64,000 bases of DNA, taken from Roseibium sediminicola (lineage in GTDB: Bacteria; Pseudomonadota; Alphaproteobacteria; Rhizobiales; Stappiaceae). Positions 56,439-64,000 of the stretch are shown here, one piece after another. The position numbers were made by a program, and so were the translations under genes. Under the pieces are notes generated by a model, which saw nothing but the letters and a program-made list of their open reading frames with translations, ran no database searches and was not told where the DNA came from. Position 1 is the stretch's first letter; the number at the start of each line of letters is the position of its first letter. The stretch covers positions 62,001 to 126,000 of the forward strand of contig NZ_JALNMJ010000007.1 in NCBI RefSeq assembly GCF_023156505.1. The letters run 5' to 3'.

Positions 56439-57612
56439 CCAGGTCTTCGATGTTTACATCGATCTGAACATCACGCTTGCCATAACCGCTCTGGTATGGC
56501 TGAGCGTCAAGCTTCTGATGGCCCGTATCGGAAACAAGCTCGACTTCTCGGTCCAGCTTGGTCTTCTGAACGGGCTGTTTGCCTTGATCCTGTTGTCGCC
56601 GCTCGCGGTGGTCGGCTACCAGCACCTGCTGGCGGCCGAAATGGTTCCTGCGGCCATGTCCGTCAACCTGGCAGATTACGCGGTCTCGCAATATCTGCGC
56701 GGCGGCGTCGCCATCCCGGCAGAAGACTTCCAGACCCTGCTCGGCATGCGCGCCCGCGTCAGCGAGGATGTGCTGACGCTTGCAAACGGGGTCGGGGTCG
56801 GCATCGCGTGCGTCCTAATCGCGGGATTTGTCTGGTTCAGTTCCAGGCTGGTGCTGAGTTTCGTGCGCCTCAACCGGATGCTGGCCTCCTGTCACGACTG
56901 GCATCGTCAGGGCCGTGTGCATCTGCTGCTCTCGGATCGCGCCTTGGTGCCGTTTTCCGCGCGCGGCCTTTTCAACCATTATGTGGTGGTGCCGTCTGAT
57001 CTTCTGTGCGAGCCGGACGATCTGAAACTGGTTCTGAAACACGAATTCCAGCATCTGCGCCAGGGTGACGTCACCTGGGAGATCGGCCTGGAGCTGCTGC
57101 GGCCGTTGTTCTTCTGGAACCCGTTCTTCTATGTCTGGAAGTCGGAAGTGGAGCGCCTGCGAGAGCTCGCCTGTGACCAGCGGGTCGCCGAGGACGCCCA
57201 TGTCGATCTCAGATCCTATTGCATGTGTCTCCTGCGCGCCGCGCAGGCCGGCCTGAAGAAGCGGCAGGACCAGATGGTTCGCGAACGCGAGGTCGGTGTT
57301 GCCGCCGTGGCCCTGATCGAAGTGCAGGACCGCCTGTTGCGCCGGTCTCCGGCCCAGAAACTGCGCCGCCGCATCGAGGCGTTGCTGGTGACCAACCGGA
57401 TCCGGCCGCACTGGAGCTTCATGGGGCTCGCCGTCGTGCCGATGACCGCGGTCATCTTCCTGACGGCTTTGTCGATCCAGAAACCGGCCGACTGGAGCCA
57501 GGACCGGCTGATGCTGTCGGCGATCATCAATCTGGAACGGCTGGAAACGATCAACGGCAATCTGGAAAAGATCGAAACCGTCAGCGGCTTCGGCCAGCGC
57601 CCTCTGCGCTGA
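56425..57612 (+). CDS. BlaR1-like M56 membrane metallopeptidase
   Basis: 395 aa; ATG at 56425 after AGGAGG. Membrane helices lie at about 13-33, 46-66, 120-145 and near 352-370. Zinc motif H206-E-F-Q-H210 (LKHEFQHLRQGD) with third ligand Glu247 (RELACDQRVAE) identify the M56 family. Unlike true BlaR1 it has no C-terminal penicillin-binding domain: only about 35 residues follow the last helix. It should cleave the BlaI-like repressor in response to an unknown signal. A terminator follows. Confidence 0.87.
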   Translation: MTLLNQVFDVYIDLNITLAITALVWLSVKLLMARIGNKLDFSVQLGLLNGLFALILLSPLAVVGYQHLLAAEMVPAAMSVNLADYAVSQYLRGGVAIPAEDFQTLLGMRARVSEDVLTLANGVGVGIACVLIAGFVWFSSRLVLSFVRLNRMLASCHDWHRQGRVHLLLSDRALVPFSARGLFNHYVVVPSDLLCEPDDLKLVLKHEFQHLRQGDVTWEIGLELLRPLFFWNPFFYVWKSEVERLRELACDQRVAEDAHVDLRSYCMCLLRAAQAGLKKRQDQMVREREVGVAAVALIEVQDRLLRRSPAQKLRRRIEALLVTNRIRPHWSFMGLAVVPMTAVIFLTALSIQKPADWSQDRLMLSAIINLERLETINGNLEKIETVSGFGQRPLR

Positions 57613-57636
57613 TATCTCCAGACCTGTCGACCTTTC

Positions 57637-57666
57637 TCCGGGCGCCTCTGGCGCCCGGACCTTTTT
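57637..57666 (+). terminator. Rho-independent terminator after M56 peptidase
   Basis: TCCGGGCGCC (57637-57646) and GGCGCCCGGA (57650-57659) form a 10-bp stem with a 3-base loop, followed by CCTTTTTG. Confidence 0.9.
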
Positions 57667-57712
57667 GCGGCCGGCTTGATTTCTCACGGCAAACACGTTC
57701 TGAAATGGAAGC

Positions 57713-60091
57713 TTGATTTCTCGTGAGTTTCCTCAAGACGTGACCCAAACCGGCAATCTCATCGCAGCAAAGACCATCCGCATCACCGGCCTTGTCCAGG
57801 GCGTCGGCTTCCGGCCGTTCATCTGGCGGCTTGCCCGGGAGACGGGGGTCACGGGCCATGTGCTCAATGATGGCGCGGGGGTCCAGATCGAGATCCATGG
57901 CCGCCCGGACAGTCTTTCGCAATTCGTCTGGCGGCTGAGACCAGAGCAACCGGTCCTTGCCCGGATCGATCGCGTCAAGGTCCGCGATGCTGAATGCGAC
58001 GTTCACCCGGATGACTTTCGAATTCTGGAGAGCCGGGAAGGCGGGGTGCAAACGGGTGTCGTGCCGGACGCAGCGACCTGCCCGGATTGTCTGGCCGAAA
58101 TCAACGATCCCTGCGACCGCCGTTATCGCTACGCTTTTACCAATTGCACCCATTGCGGGCCAAGATTGTCGATCCTGCGGCACATCCCCTATGACCGCGC
58201 ATCCACCTCCATGGCGGTTTTCGACATGTGCCCGGCCTGCCGGGCGGAATACGAAAATCCCGCCGACCGGCGGTTCCACGCCCAGCCGACCGCCTGTCCG
58301 GACTGCGGCCCGAGGCTCTGGTTCGAAGGGGCTGAAGGTGGAGAAACGGAGGGTGACCCGATTACCGTTGCGGCTGGCTGGCTGCGCCAGGGAAAGATCC
58401 TCGCCGTGAAGGGCCTCGGCGGGTTCCAGATTGCCGTCGATGCAGCCAACGAAGAGGCCGTGGCCGAGTTGCGCCGCCGCAAGCACAGGCCCGCAAAGCC
58501 TCTCGCCTTGATGGCGAGGGACTTGGATCAGATCCGGAAACATGCTCTGGTCTGCGACGCGGAGGCGGCCCTCCTGCAAAGAGCGGCGGCGCCGATCGTG
58601 CTTCTGGAAAAGGCTGGATGCCCACTGGCGGACAGCGTGGCCGGCCCTTTCGACCGGCTCGGTGTCATGCTGCCAAACACACCGCTGCATCACCTTCTGA
58701 TGGCGGAGCTGGACGGGCCGATCGTGCTGACTTCCGGCAATCTCTCCGACAATCCGCAGGAAACGGACAATGCGGCAGCCCGGCGCCAGCTTGCAAGTAT
58801 TGTCGACGGCTTCCTGATGCATGATCGGGAGATCGTCAACCGGCTCGACGACAGCGTTGTCCGGTTGGACGAGCTAGGCCTGCTGATGCAGCGTCGTGCG
58901 CGCGGTTATGCGCCGGCTTCGATCCGTCTGGCGAATGTCTTTCAGGATGCCCCTAAGGTGCTCGCCATGGGAGGGGAACTGAAAGCCACCTTCTGTCTCC
59001 TGAACGGGCAGGATGCGATCCTGTCCCAGCATATCGGCGATCTGGAAAACGCGCCGACCTTTGCCGACTACAAGCGTCTCCTGACGCTCTATCTGGATCT
59101 CTATGAGTTCCGCCCGGAGGTGATCGCGATCGACGCTCATCCTCAATACCTGTCCAGCCGGTATGGGGAAGAGCTGGCGCGCGAATTCGGCGCGAAGCTG
59201 GTCAAGGTGCAGCATCATCATGCCCATCTTGCAAGCGTGATGGCCGAGCGGCAGATCCCGCCGCAGGGGATCGACTATGGCATCATCCTGGATGGTCTCG
59301 GCTGGGGCGCGGACGGCACGATCTGGGGCGGGGAGATCCTGAAGGGCAGCTACGCGGCGTTCGAGCGTGTCGGCCATTTCCAGCCGGTCCCGTTGCCGGG
59401 TGGGGCCGCCGCCATTCGTGAGCCCTGGCGCAATCTCGTCGCGCATCTTCGTGCCGCGTTTGGCACAAGCTACCGTGAGCATCTTGACGGGACTGGGCTA
59501 TCGGAAGCACTGTCTGGCAAGAACACCGGGATGCTCGAGCAGATGATGGAACGCGGTGTCAACGCGCCGCTGTCGTCGTCGGCGGGCCGGCTCTTCGATG
59601 CTGTGGCTGCGGCGCTCGGAATCTCATTCGACCGGCAAAGTTTCGAAGGCGAGGCCGGCATGCGGCTGGAAGCTCTGGCACGCCCGTTCATGGACGAAGA
59701 AATGGCCTACCCGCTGGACATCGCGGGAGGCGAGCCCCTGCGATTATGCTTTGCTCCGCTGTGGCGTGCACTCCTCACGGATCTGCGCAAAGGCGTATCG
59801 CCGGGGCGGATCTCGGCTCGTTTCCATCTGGGCCTTGTCGAGGGGGTGGTGGGCATTCTCTTGCGGGTCGATGCGAAGACGGGCGATGCCGTGATGCTGT
59901 CCGGTGGTGTGCTCCAGAATGCGCTGCTGCGAGAGAGGCTCCCCGACAAGTTGCGGCGGGAGCGTTTCAAGACAATTACGCATTGGACCGTACCGGCCAA
60001 TGACGGTGGCCTCGCGCTCGGACAGGCAGCAATAGCGGCGGTGCAGTGCGGGCATCCAGCTGAGTGGCGGCACTTGCCAGCACCATCCTGA
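57713..60091 (+). CDS. hypF: [NiFe]-hydrogenase maturation carbamoyltransferase HypF
   Basis: 792 aa from a TTG at 57713 (GGAAG upstream); GTG 57740 is an alternative start. Domains in order: acylphosphatase (TIRITGLVQGVGFRPFIWRLA, about 21-41), two zinc fingers (C123-x2-C126, C145-x2-C148; C173-x2-C176, C195-x2-C198), a YrdC-like domain (from about 215) and a Kae1-like domain with VQHHHAHLASVMAE. It makes the carbamoyl adduct on HypE from which the cyanide ligands of the NiFe site are formed. It lies directly upstream of the hox structural genes, which fits. Confidence 0.95.
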   Translation: MISREFPQDVTQTGNLIAAKTIRITGLVQGVGFRPFIWRLARETGVTGHVLNDGAGVQIEIHGRPDSLSQFVWRLRPEQPVLARIDRVKVRDAECDVHPDDFRILESREGGVQTGVVPDAATCPDCLAEINDPCDRRYRYAFTNCTHCGPRLSILRHIPYDRASTSMAVFDMCPACRAEYENPADRRFHAQPTACPDCGPRLWFEGAEGGETEGDPITVAAGWLRQGKILAVKGLGGFQIAVDAANEEAVAELRRRKHRPAKPLALMARDLDQIRKHALVCDAEAALLQRAAAPIVLLEKAGCPLADSVAGPFDRLGVMLPNTPLHHLLMAELDGPIVLTSGNLSDNPQETDNAAARRQLASIVDGFLMHDREIVNRLDDSVVRLDELGLLMQRRARGYAPASIRLANVFQDAPKVLAMGGELKATFCLLNGQDAILSQHIGDLENAPTFADYKRLLTLYLDLYEFRPEVIAIDAHPQYLSSRYGEELAREFGAKLVKVQHHHAHLASVMAERQIPPQGIDYGIILDGLGWGADGTIWGGEILKGSYAAFERVGHFQPVPLPGGAAAIREPWRNLVAHLRAAFGTSYREHLDGTGLSEALSGKNTGMLEQMMERGVNAPLSSSAGRLFDAVAAALGISFDRQSFEGEAGMRLEALARPFMDEEMAYPLDIAGGEPLRLCFAPLWRALLTDLRKGVSPGRISARFHLGLVEGVVGILLRVDAKTGDAVMLSGGVLQNALLRERLPDKLRRERFKTITHWTVPANDGGLALGQAAIAAVQCGHPAEWRHLPAPS

Positions 60092-60208
60092 GGGGCGAGA
60101 CGCCGCTGGCGCGGCTCCTCAGGATGACGTTGGAGTTCGTGGTGAGGTGTTTTGTGGGAGGTGGAAAATCACAGACCCTCGCAAATGCCTCCGCCTATTC
60201 TGAACAGC

Positions 60209-60222
60209 CTGATCTGGCTCAA
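60209..60222 (+). promoter_or_regulatory. Degenerate FNR-like box
   Basis: CTGATCTGGCTCAA matches eight of ten informative positions of TTGAT-N4-ATCAA and is the counterpart, in the first half of the direct repeat, of the better site at 60464-60477. Confidence 0.35.
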
Positions 60223-60463
60223 AGACGTTTTCCGTCAGGTTCAGCCCAAGAAAGCCTTGCCACACCCATCAGCGTCATCCTGAGGAGCCTGGCAACGCCA
60301 GGCGTCTCGAAGGAGCTGCCACCTGTTCCTGAGTGTGCAGCCGGTCCTTCGAGACGCGCGCGAGCGCGCTCCTCAGGATGACGATGGTGTGTGCGGTGAG
60401 GGCGTTCGCGAGGCCGGTAAAAACCTCCCGCCCTTGCAAATCCCTGCCCCGATTTTGAGCAGC

Positions 60464-60477
60464 TTGATCTGGCTCAA
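60464..60477 (+). promoter_or_regulatory. FNR/FixK-like box upstream of hox operon
   Basis: TTGATCTGGCTCAA matches nine of ten positions of TTGAT-N4-ATCAA. Centred about 161 bp before the hoxF start, it could activate a promoter around 60512. Oxygen-responsive control of hydrogenase genes by such factors is common; here it is inferred. Confidence 0.5.
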
Positions 60478-60631
60478 AGACCTTTTGCCGCATCTGGGAG
60501 ACCGTGACGGCGCCTGAATTTTTCAAAAAGGGGTGCGGCTGGTTCATGTCTTTGTCACGGAACTGTCGTCCCTTTCAAATCGATTTAGCAAAACCGGGTG
60601 CCGATCCGGCCAAGTCATGAGGGAGTTCACC

Positions 60632-62512
60632 ATGGAGAACGGTCACAAGACCGGGAATGGTGTTGCCGCGCCGGCCTGCGAGGTCGCAAAAGTGCCGGAA
60701 GAAGAGATCGCTGCCATTTGCGCAAGGTACGGCTGTGACAAACACCGCATGCTGGATATCCTCCGGGAAGTCCAGGATCGCTACCGCTGCATCGCGCCCT
60801 CGACCATGGACCGGATTGCAGCCGGGACCGGGCTCACACGGATCGAGGTGGAGGGCGTCGCCAGCTTCTATTCCTTCCTGTCGCTGGTGCCGAAAGGCCG
60901 GGTCACCATCCGCCTTTGCGACGACATCGTCGACCGTTATTCCGGGCTGGACGCCGTTACCGCCGTCTTCGAAGAGGTGCTCGGCATCCGTACCGGCGAG
61001 ACCTCCGCCGACGGGGCCTTCTCACTGGAAACGACGCCATGCATCGGCATGTGCGACCAGGCGCCCGCAGCCATGGTCAATGATGTCGTGCTGACCAGGC
61101 TCACGCCCGAAACGGCCCGGTCTGCCGCCGAAGCGCTGAAGGCCGGCCAGTCCCCGGAACAGCTCGTCAGTGAGCGCTTTGCCTCGCTGACGCCGCATGA
61201 ACGGGCGCTGCACATGGTCGGCAACAACATCCGCCATGCCGGCGAGGTGTTGCTCGGCCCGGTGCCGGAAGACGCTGGGCTGAGCAATGCCGTCTCGATG
61301 ACACCCGCCCAGATCATCACCACCGTCGAGGAGAGCGGCCTCAGGGGCTGCGGCGGCGCCGGTTACACGACAGGCCGGAAGTGGCGCTTTGCCGCCAGTG
61401 AGCGCGCCGAAAAGCATTTTGTCATCTGCAATGCCGATGAAGGCGAACCGGGCACCTTCAAGGACCGGGTGCTCTTGACCGAACGTCCGCATCTTCTCGT
61501 CGAAGGCATGACCATTGCCGCTCGAGCGGTCGGTGCGCGTGAAGGCATCCTCTATCTGCGCGGAGAGTATGTCTACCTGCGCGAGCTCTTGGAACAGGTG
61601 CTGGAGGAGCGCCGGCGGCGCGGGTTGCTCGGCGAGGCGATCCTCGGCGTCAAGGGCTTCGATTTCGACATCCGGCTGCAGCTCGGCGCGGGTGCCTATA
61701 TCTGCGGCGAGGAAGGCGCCCTGATCAGCTCCTGCGAAGGCCTGCCGGGTGAACCCAAGACCCGGCCGCCTTTTCCGGTCAACCGTGGTTATCTCGGCTA
61801 TCCGACGGTGGTCAACAACGTGGAAACCTTCTGCCACGCCGCGCGCATTCTCGATCGTGGCGCCAAGTGGTTCCACGCTATGGGCACGGAAGGCTCGCAC
61901 GGCACCAAGCTCTTTTCCATCTGCGGCGACTGCCTCAATCCGGGTATTTACGAGCTGCCCTATGGCCATACGGTCCGGGAGCTGCTGGAAATGGTCGGAG
62001 CGGAGGACGCGGCTGCCGTTCAGGTCGGCGGCCCGAGCGGCACGATGATCGCCCGCGACAGCTTCCACCGCAAACTGACTTTTGATGACCTCGCGACCGG
62101 CGGGGCGATCATCGTCTTCAACGGCGCACGCAACATTCTCGAGATCGTCGAATATTACATGTCCTTCTTCGTGCATGAGAGTTGCGGCTACTGCACCCCC
62201 TGCCGGGTCGGCAATGTCTTCCTGCAAAAGGCGATCAGCAAATTCCGCAAGGGCCTCGCCAATCCGGAGGACATTGACTACCTCAAGGAGCTCTCCGGCA
62301 CGATCATCGAGACCAGCCGCTGCGGTCTCGGCATGACCTCGCCCAATCCGATCCTGTCGACCCTGAAGAACTTCCCGCTGGTCTATTCGGCGGTGTCCAA
62401 GCCGAGCAAGGACGGCATTCGCGACACGTTCGACATCCAGTCGGCCATCGATGGCGCGCGCAAGATCGCCAAGCGCCGCTCCTATATCTTCGACAAGGAT
62501 TTCACCCAATGA
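60632..62512 (+). CDS. hoxF: NAD-reducing hydrogenase diaphorase subunit HoxF
   Basis: 626 aa; ATG at 60632 has GAGGGAG six bases before; ATG 60617 is less likely. Residues about 20-170 are a NuoE-like domain, and from 215 a NuoF-like domain binds FMN (RGCGGAGYTTGRKW), NAD (NADEGEPGTFKDR) and a [4Fe-4S] cluster (ESCGYCTPCRVGN with a later SRCGLG). In the NuoE part the cluster ligands are C96, C137 and C141, but the expected second Cys is Asp101 (CDDIVD). It transfers electrons between the hydrogenase and NAD(H). It overlaps hoxU by ATGA. Confidence 0.92.
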   Translation: MENGHKTGNGVAAPACEVAKVPEEEIAAICARYGCDKHRMLDILREVQDRYRCIAPSTMDRIAAGTGLTRIEVEGVASFYSFLSLVPKGRVTIRLCDDIVDRYSGLDAVTAVFEEVLGIRTGETSADGAFSLETTPCIGMCDQAPAAMVNDVVLTRLTPETARSAAEALKAGQSPEQLVSERFASLTPHERALHMVGNNIRHAGEVLLGPVPEDAGLSNAVSMTPAQIITTVEESGLRGCGGAGYTTGRKWRFAASERAEKHFVICNADEGEPGTFKDRVLLTERPHLLVEGMTIAARAVGAREGILYLRGEYVYLRELLEQVLEERRRRGLLGEAILGVKGFDFDIRLQLGAGAYICGEEGALISSCEGLPGEPKTRPPFPVNRGYLGYPTVVNNVETFCHAARILDRGAKWFHAMGTEGSHGTKLFSICGDCLNPGIYELPYGHTVRELLEMVGAEDAAAVQVGGPSGTMIARDSFHRKLTFDDLATGGAIIVFNGARNILEIVEYYMSFFVHESCGYCTPCRVGNVFLQKAISKFRKGLANPEDIDYLKELSGTIIETSRCGLGMTSPNPILSTLKNFPLVYSAVSKPSKDGIRDTFDIQSAIDGARKIAKRRSYIFDKDFTQ

Positions 62513-63237
62513 GCGGCACAAAGAAGGAAACCGGCTTCACCTTCACCATCGACGGTATCGAGATCACGGCCACTGCCGGCCAGACGATCATGGAAGCCGC
62601 CGACGAGGCCGGGGTCTATATTCCGCGCCTCTGCGACCACGAGGGCCTGCGCCACCAGGGCAGCTGCCGGGTCTGCACGGTGAAGGCGGGCGGTCGCAGT
62701 GTTGCCGCCTGCACCCAGCCGGCGGCGCCCGGCCAGGCAGTCGAGAACGAGACGCAGCATCTGACCAAGATGCGCCGGGACCTGGTCGAGATGCTGTTCC
62801 ACGAGGGCAATCACCTCTGCCCGATCTGCGAGGCCAGCGGCAATTGCGAGCTGCAGGCGATGGCCTACCGGCTCGACATGACCGAGGCCACCAAGTTTCC
62901 ATATCTGGAGCCGTGCCGGGCGCTCGATGCGTCCCATCCTGATATCGCGCTCGACACCAACCGCTGCATCTCTTGCGGTCGCTGCATCCGTGCGTCCCAG
63001 GATGTCGATGGTAAGGGCATCTTCGGTTATGTCGGCCGCGGCATTCACCGGCGTGTTGCCGTCAATGGCGAGAACCTGGCGGATACGACCGCCGAAGTCA
63101 CGGACCACGCCATCAGCGCGGAGGTCTGCCCGGTCGGCTGCATCATCCGCAAGCGGGTCGGTTTTGCTGTTCCGATCGGCGAACGGGAATTCGACAAAGG
63201 GCTGATCGGCCACGAGATCGAGGAGAAGCGCAAATGA
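62509..63237 (+). CDS. hoxU: NAD-reducing hydrogenase subunit HoxU
   Basis: 242 aa, NuoG-N-terminus-like. A plant-type [2Fe-2S] site (RLCDHEGLRHQGSCRVCTVKAGG, AACTQPA), a His/Cys [4Fe-4S] site (HLCPICEASGNCEL) and another cluster motif (CISCGRCIRAS with VCPVGC) are present. It relays electrons from HoxY to HoxF. Overlaps hoxY by ATGA. Confidence 0.93.
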   Translation: MSGTKKETGFTFTIDGIEITATAGQTIMEAADEAGVYIPRLCDHEGLRHQGSCRVCTVKAGGRSVAACTQPAAPGQAVENETQHLTKMRRDLVEMLFHEGNHLCPICEASGNCELQAMAYRLDMTEATKFPYLEPCRALDASHPDIALDTNRCISCGRCIRASQDVDGKGIFGYVGRGIHRRVAVNGENLADTTAEVTDHAISAEVCPVGCIIRKRVGFAVPIGEREFDKGLIGHEIEEKRK

Positions 63238-63803
63238 GCGAGCTGCCCAAGGCCAGGATCGCGACCGCGTCACTCGCCGGCTGCTTCGGCTGCCACATGG
63301 CGATCCTCGACATTGACGAGCGGCTGATAGACCTGATGAAGCTGGTCGATGTCGACCGCTCGCCGCTGACCGACAAGAAGCGCTTCACCCAGCGCTGCGA
63401 CATCGGCATCATCGAGGGCGGCTGCTGCAACGAGGAAAACGTGCATGTGCTGCATGACTTCCGGCGCAATTGCGACGTGCTGATCGCGCTCGGCCAATGC
63501 GCGATCATGGGCGGGCTGCCGGCCATGCGCAACGCGATCATGCACTCCGACGCGCCGCTGAGGGAGTGCCTGGACGAGGCCTATATCACCGGTAAGTACA
63601 TCCGCAACACGACCCACCATGTGCCCAACGATCCGGCGCTGCCGCTGCTCCTGGACGAGGTCTATCCGTGTTCCCAGGTGGTCGAGATCGACTACCAGAT
63701 CCCGGGTTGCGCGCCGAGCGGCGACATCATCTTCGATACGCTGGCCAAGCTCCTGACCGGAAAGTTCCGGGGCTTTGAGCGCGACATGATCAAGTTCGAC
63801 TGA
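63234..63803 (+). CDS. hoxY: NAD-reducing hydrogenase small subunit HoxY
   Basis: 189 aa. The opening ARIATASLAGCFGCHMAILDID carries the first Cys pair (C17-x2-C20) of the proximal [4Fe-4S] cluster; further ligands are in GGCCNEEN and PGCAPSGD. No Tat signal, as expected for a cytoplasmic group 3d enzyme. It links the NiFe site in HoxH to HoxU. Confidence 0.93.
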   Translation: MSELPKARIATASLAGCFGCHMAILDIDERLIDLMKLVDVDRSPLTDKKRFTQRCDIGIIEGGCCNEENVHVLHDFRRNCDVLIALGQCAIMGGLPAMRNAIMHSDAPLRECLDEAYITGKYIRNTTHHVPNDPALPLLLDEVYPCSQVVEIDYQIPGCAPSGDIIFDTLAKLLTGKFRGFERDMIKFD

Positions 63804-63817
63804 GGCGGGACCTTAAG

Positions 63818-64000
63818 ATGAGCGAACCCAGACTGATTGAAATCTCGCCGGTCACCCGCGTGGAAGGCCACGGCAAGGTTACCATCCACCTCAACGCGGA
63901 AAACGAGGTCGACGAAGCGCGGCTGCACATTGTCGAGTTCCGTGGTTTCGAGCGGTTCATCCGCGGCCGGTTGATGTGGGAAGTGCCGGTGATCGTCCAG
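63818..64000 (+). CDS. hoxH: NAD-reducing hydrogenase large subunit HoxH, N-terminal part
   Basis: 61 codons are visible before the window ends. ATG at 63818 follows the hoxY stop by 14 bp. MSEPRLIEISPVTRVEGHGKVTIHL has the RVEGHGKV motif found near the start of [NiFe]-hydrogenase large subunits. The CxxC nickel ligands of this subunit normally come soon after and should lie just beyond the window. Confidence 0.92.
   Translation, partial: MSEPRLIEISPVTRVEGHGKVTIHLNAENEVDEARLHIVEFRGFERFIRGRLMWEVPVIVQ

Larger units (their letters stand above)
60092..60631. repeat. Intergenic region with CATCCTGAGGAG repeats and direct repeat
   Basis: Two palindromic units of the CATCCTGAGG...CCTCAGGATGAC type are at about 60087-60128 and 60270-60383; a half copy is at 7575-7590. 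A direct repeat of some 60 bp (about 60180-60240 and 60433-60495) contains the FNR-like boxes. No gene is seen; the hox promoter must lie here. Confidence 0.6.

Noticed and set aside
60087..60500. Repeats before hoxF considered as a CRISPR array
   Set aside because: Repeats are palindromic, few and unequally spaced, with no regular spacers and no cas genes.

Overview
The window is high-GC DNA from an alphaproteobacterium. The gene set (Shemin-type 5-aminolevulinate synthase, several periplasmic-binding-protein ABC importers, a rhizobial-type two-ATPase glycerol importer, FNR-like boxes, abundant GTCATCCCGG intergenic repeats) fits a marine Hyphomicrobiales lineage such as Stappiaceae (Roseibium/Labrenzia/Stappia). 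That placement is inference; no rRNA or tRNA gene was seen.

Layout. 1-66 is the tail of an ABC ATPase. 419-1309 is a secreted dienelactone-hydrolase-like protein. 1841-7568 is a complete branched-chain-amino-acid-type (HAAT) importer with an alpha/beta hydrolase. 7651-10360 is a minus-strand operon of small membrane proteins and a haem-b membrane protein fused to a Rieske domain. 11098-16006 encodes a Rieske/pyruvate-oxidase-like fusion, a Rieske/glutamate-synthase-like fusion and a cation antiporter. After a DUF1194 protein, an AT-richer secreted protein and hemA comes a TetR-controlled acyl-CoA operon (20059-23803). 24659-35481 is a same-strand block: glycerate 2-kinase, CofD-like protein, RbsD, LacI regulator, carbohydrate ABC importer and a GH63-like glycosidase. 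35492-43882 holds a secreted serine protease and a transglutaminase / circularly permuted ATP-grasp / alpha-E / DUF2126 cluster. 44385-49278 has orphan binding proteins, tryptophan 2,3-dioxygenase and an SDR reductase. 49814-55797 is the glpVSTPQU glycerol importer. 56043-57612 is a BlaI/BlaR1-like pair. 57713-64000 is hypF followed by hoxFUY and the start of hoxH, an NAD-reducing [NiFe] hydrogenase.

Main connections. The same 20-bp perfect palindrome lies in the promoter of the HAAT importer and in front of the tetR gene 18 kb away, so one TetR regulator probably controls uptake and CoA-dependent breakdown of the same acid. The glycosidase/importer operon and the glycerate kinase upstream fit import and hydrolysis of a glycosyl-glycerate-type solute followed by phosphorylation of the released glycerate. 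FNR-like boxes precede hemA and the hox genes.

Most unusual content: (1) three Rieske-domain fusion proteins encoded close together on one strand, with no pathway I can assign; (2) two copies of a 262-264 bp element whose ends and an internal stem differ in sequence between copies but keep base pairing; one copy supplies the Shine-Dalgarno sequence and part of the start codon of its neighbour; (3) a sugar permease with an Ig-like periplasmic domain inserted after its first membrane segment; (4) complementary degeneration of the two glycerol-importer ATPases.
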